From Dokdonia sp. (GTDB lineage: Bacteria > Bacteroidota > Bacteroidia > Flavobacteriales > Flavobacteriaceae): a DNA stretch of 64,000 bases. The position numbers and the translations under genes are program-made. Below are positions 62,560-64,000 of this stretch, piece by piece; positions within the stretch are counted from its first letter, which is position 1; each line of letters begins with the position of its first letter. The stretch spans positions 67,241-131,240 of the forward strand of contig JAHDIF010000006.1 of NCBI GenBank assembly GCA_020630915.1, written 5' to 3'. Under the pieces are notes generated by a model. That model did no database searches and was not told the DNA's origin. It saw nothing but the letters and a program-made list of their open reading frames with translations.

Positions 62560-63348
62560 TCAAAACCCTCGTTGTCTGCGGGCCTCAAAAATTAAAATTC
62601 CTGCTGCTACAGATACATTCATAGAGTCTATAGCGCCTTGCATTGGGATAATAATATTTTGCTTGCTGGCGATACGCCATTTTTCTGAGAGGCCTGTTGC
62701 CTCTGTACCTACTACAATTGCTGAGGGACCTGTAAAGTTCTGAGTGTCGTATGCTACCGCTTCCTGTAGGATAGCACTGTAAATTGCAATATGGTGATTT
62801 TGTAAAAATGAGATAATTTCGGAAGTTGTTCCAGTAGCAATTTGATTGGTAAATACACATCCAACGCTAGATCGTATAATGTTGGGATTATAGAGATCTG
62901 TTTTAGGATTGGCTAGAATAAACGCATCTACACCCGCGGCATCTGCAGTGCGCAAGAGCGCCCCTATATTTCCAGGTTTTTCTGGAGCTTCGGCGATTAG
63001 GATTAATGGGTTTTTAGGTAAATCGAGGTCTGACAATAGTGTTTGTTTTGCTTTCGCGAAAGCAATAACACCTTCAGTACTACCTCTATAGGCTATTTTT
63101 TGGTATACTTCTTCACTTACTTCTACAATAACAGTATCTAGTGATAAATCTTGTATCTGAGATAGAGAACAAAGTGTACTACAATACAGTATTTTATGCA
63201 TTTCAAAACCACCACTAATAGCTAATTGTATCTCTCTATAACCTTCTATGATAAAAGCATTTTCTTTTTTCCTAGCACGGGATTTATCCTGTAGCAGGAG
63301 AATTTGCTTTATCAACGGGTTTTGAAGACTAGAAATAAAATTTGCCAT
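62560..63348 (-). CDS. TrmH/SpoU-family RNA 2'-O-methyltransferase
   Basis: A 262-residue SPOUT methyltransferase from the ATG at 63348 (MANFISSLQNPLIKQIL); a longer frame to 63456 has no family support. An N-terminal substrate-binding domain (1-105) precedes the knot: LILIAEAPEKPGNIGALLRT (motif 1), IVVGTEATGLSEKW (motif 2) and IIPMQGAIDSMNVSVAAGIL (motif 3). It probably methylates a ribose in rRNA or tRNA (RlmB-like). A palindrome copy encodes AFAKA at 96-100, coinciding with the conserved GVIAxAK stretch of this family. Confidence 0.93.
   Translation of the reverse strand: MANFISSLQNPLIKQILLLQDKSRARKKENAFIIEGYREIQLAISGGFEMHKILYCSTLCSLSQIQDLSLDTVIVEVSEEVYQKIAYRGSTEGVIAFAKAKQTLLSDLDLPKNPLILIAEAPEKPGNIGALLRTADAAGVDAFILANPKTDLYNPNIIRSSVGCVFTNQIATGTTSEIISFLQNHHIAIYSAILQEAVAYDTQNFTGPSAIVVGTEATGLSEKWRIASKQNIIIPMQGAIDSMNVSVAAGILIFEARRQRGF
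63050..63063 (+). repeat. 14-bp palindrome, copy 17
   Basis: Exact copy in the minus-strand TrmH-like gene, flanks t/a (16-bp perfect), read AFAKA. Confidence 0.97.
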
Positions 63349-63352
63349 ATTA

Positions 63353-63360
63353 CAAAAGTA
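63353..63360 (-). promoter_or_regulatory. -7 box of the TrmH-like gene, almost touching the ATG
   Basis: TACTTTTG on the minus strand, 4 nt before the ATG at 63348; if used, the mRNA would be leaderless. Confidence 0.35.
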
Positions 63361-63403
63361 AGTCTTTTTAGTACCTTGCGACAAAGACACAAAACCATCA
63401 TTT

Positions 63404-64000
63404 ATGAAATCTATTCTGACCTCATTTATCCTCGTGATACTTTTGATAAGCTGCAAAGAAAATACGGTAACCTCTAAAGAAACTATACCACCTCCACCAC
63501 CACCTATTAAAGAATATCCAGCTGCGATTGCTAGTGTTTTTGAGGCACATGGGAGTTATCAAAAATGGGATGCGATGAATAACCTTTGCTTTACCATGGA
63601 AAAGGAAGGCGGAAATGAAACCCACACCATAGACCTAAAAAGCCGAAAAGTGCGAATAGAAACAGACAAGTTTACACTGGGTTTTGACGGTGAAAAGGTG
63701 TGGCTAGATCAAGACTCCACCTATTTTTCTCCTCAAAGAGCTCGTTTTTATCATAACCTAATGTTTTACTTCTATGCTATGCCATTTGTACTAGGTGATG
63801 ATGGCATCACCTATTCTGAAACAGAAGCCTTAGAATTTGAAGGTACTTCTTATCCCGGTACCAAAATCTCTTTTGGAGATGGTGTAGGTGATGCTCCAGA
63901 TGATGAGTATATTTTATACCGCGACCCAAGGACCAACGAAATGGCTTGGCTAGCTTATACCGTCACGTATGGCAAAAATGAAAAAAGTGACCGTTTTAGC
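63404..64000 (+). CDS. Lipoprotein, LolA-like/DUF6503-type (3' end outside window)
   Basis: An ATG at 63404 opens a frame with no stop through the window end (199 codons). It begins with a lipobox (MKSILTSFILVILLISC, Cys17), then a Pro run (PPPPPP) and EYPAAIASVFEAHGSYQKWD. The rest is beta-rich with long strands (HTIDLKSRKVRIETDKFTLG, VWLDQDSTYFSPQRARFYHN), like LolA/outer-membrane-lipoprotein-sorting folds seen in flavobacterial DUF6503 proteins. Family call tentative. Divergent from the TrmH-like gene. Confidence 0.75.
   Translation, partial: MKSILTSFILVILLISCKENTVTSKETIPPPPPPIKEYPAAIASVFEAHGSYQKWDAMNNLCFTMEKEGGNETHTIDLKSRKVRIETDKFTLGFDGEKVWLDQDSTYFSPQRARFYHNLMFYFYAMPFVLGDDGITYSETEALEFEGTSYPGTKISFGDGVGDAPDDEYILYRDPRTNEMAWLAYTVTYGKNEKSDRFS

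Noticed and set aside
4673-63063. AFAKA as a protein motif shared by many genes
   Set aside because: The same DNA is also read FRES and LSRK and occurs between genes, so the shared unit is DNA, not peptide.
63349-63456. 36-residue N-terminal extension of the TrmH-like protein
   Set aside because: Not family-like, overlaps the promoter region and the divergent lipoprotein start.

Overview
The window is chromosomal DNA from an AT-rich (roughly mid-30s % GC by eye) marine member of the Flavobacteriaceae (Bacteroidota). The evidence is seven proteins with C-terminal type IX secretion (T9SS) sorting domains, Bacteroidota-only families (DUF4290, DUF4199, START-like, type B L31), repeated TAnnTTTG -7 promoter boxes, and typical flavobacterial gene order. 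Dokdonia/Krokinobacter is my best genus guess, from overall protein character only. I see no CRISPR array, insertion sequence, prophage or rRNA.

Layout. 1-2472: SRPBCC protein, short-chain dehydrogenase and photolyase. 2600-6828: coiled-coil membrane protein, secreted M20 hydrolase, secreted FG-GAP/ASPIC protein, VOC lipoprotein. 6839-15134: housekeeping genes (DUF4290-murA, DUF493, AAA_28 ATPase-recQ-fmt, HU, YqgE, PLP class IV enzyme, START-like protein). 15288-15361: tRNA with CAT anticodon. 16141-29986: two giant T9SS cargo proteins, one an M14 carboxypeptidase, flanking a tiny PID-CTERM-like protein. 30334-38555: L31, DUF4199, glycosyltransferase 2, a type B T9SS protein, phosphohexose mutase, ABC exporter. 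38924-40415: ECF sigma / membrane partner / Spy-like sensor operon. 40412-51336: BNR-like lipoprotein, RsmB-type methyltransferase, secreted endonuclease I, a T9SS CARDB/GEVED protein, purL, small lipoprotein. 51406-64000: second M14 carboxypeptidase, acyl-CoA ligase, TonB receptor, YdeI-like protein, second ECF sigma with membrane partner, acyltransferase, NUDIX, cyclophilin lipoprotein, TrmH-type methyltransferase, and a lipoprotein cut by the window end.

The most striking feature is a 14-bp perfect palindrome, GCTTTCGCGAAAGC, present in 17 exact copies (about one per 3.7 kb). Five are intergenic and twelve lie inside genes on both strands, read in all three frames (AFAKA seven times, FRES three times, LSRK twice). 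The flanks favour Y on the left and R on the right. Base composition predicts far fewer than one copy. It behaves like a genome-wide DNA signal, comparable in style to cyanobacterial HIP1, and coding sequences appear to have adapted to it. Derivative copies are also present (1061, 22448, 57983, and inside the signal peptide coded at 51406).

Smaller oddities: a murA with Asp at the usual active-site Cys, an SDR lacking its catalytic Tyr, an ECF sigma gene that seems to need an ATT start, three convergent gene pairs with interlocked stop codons, and one divergent pair whose start codons are 2 nt apart.
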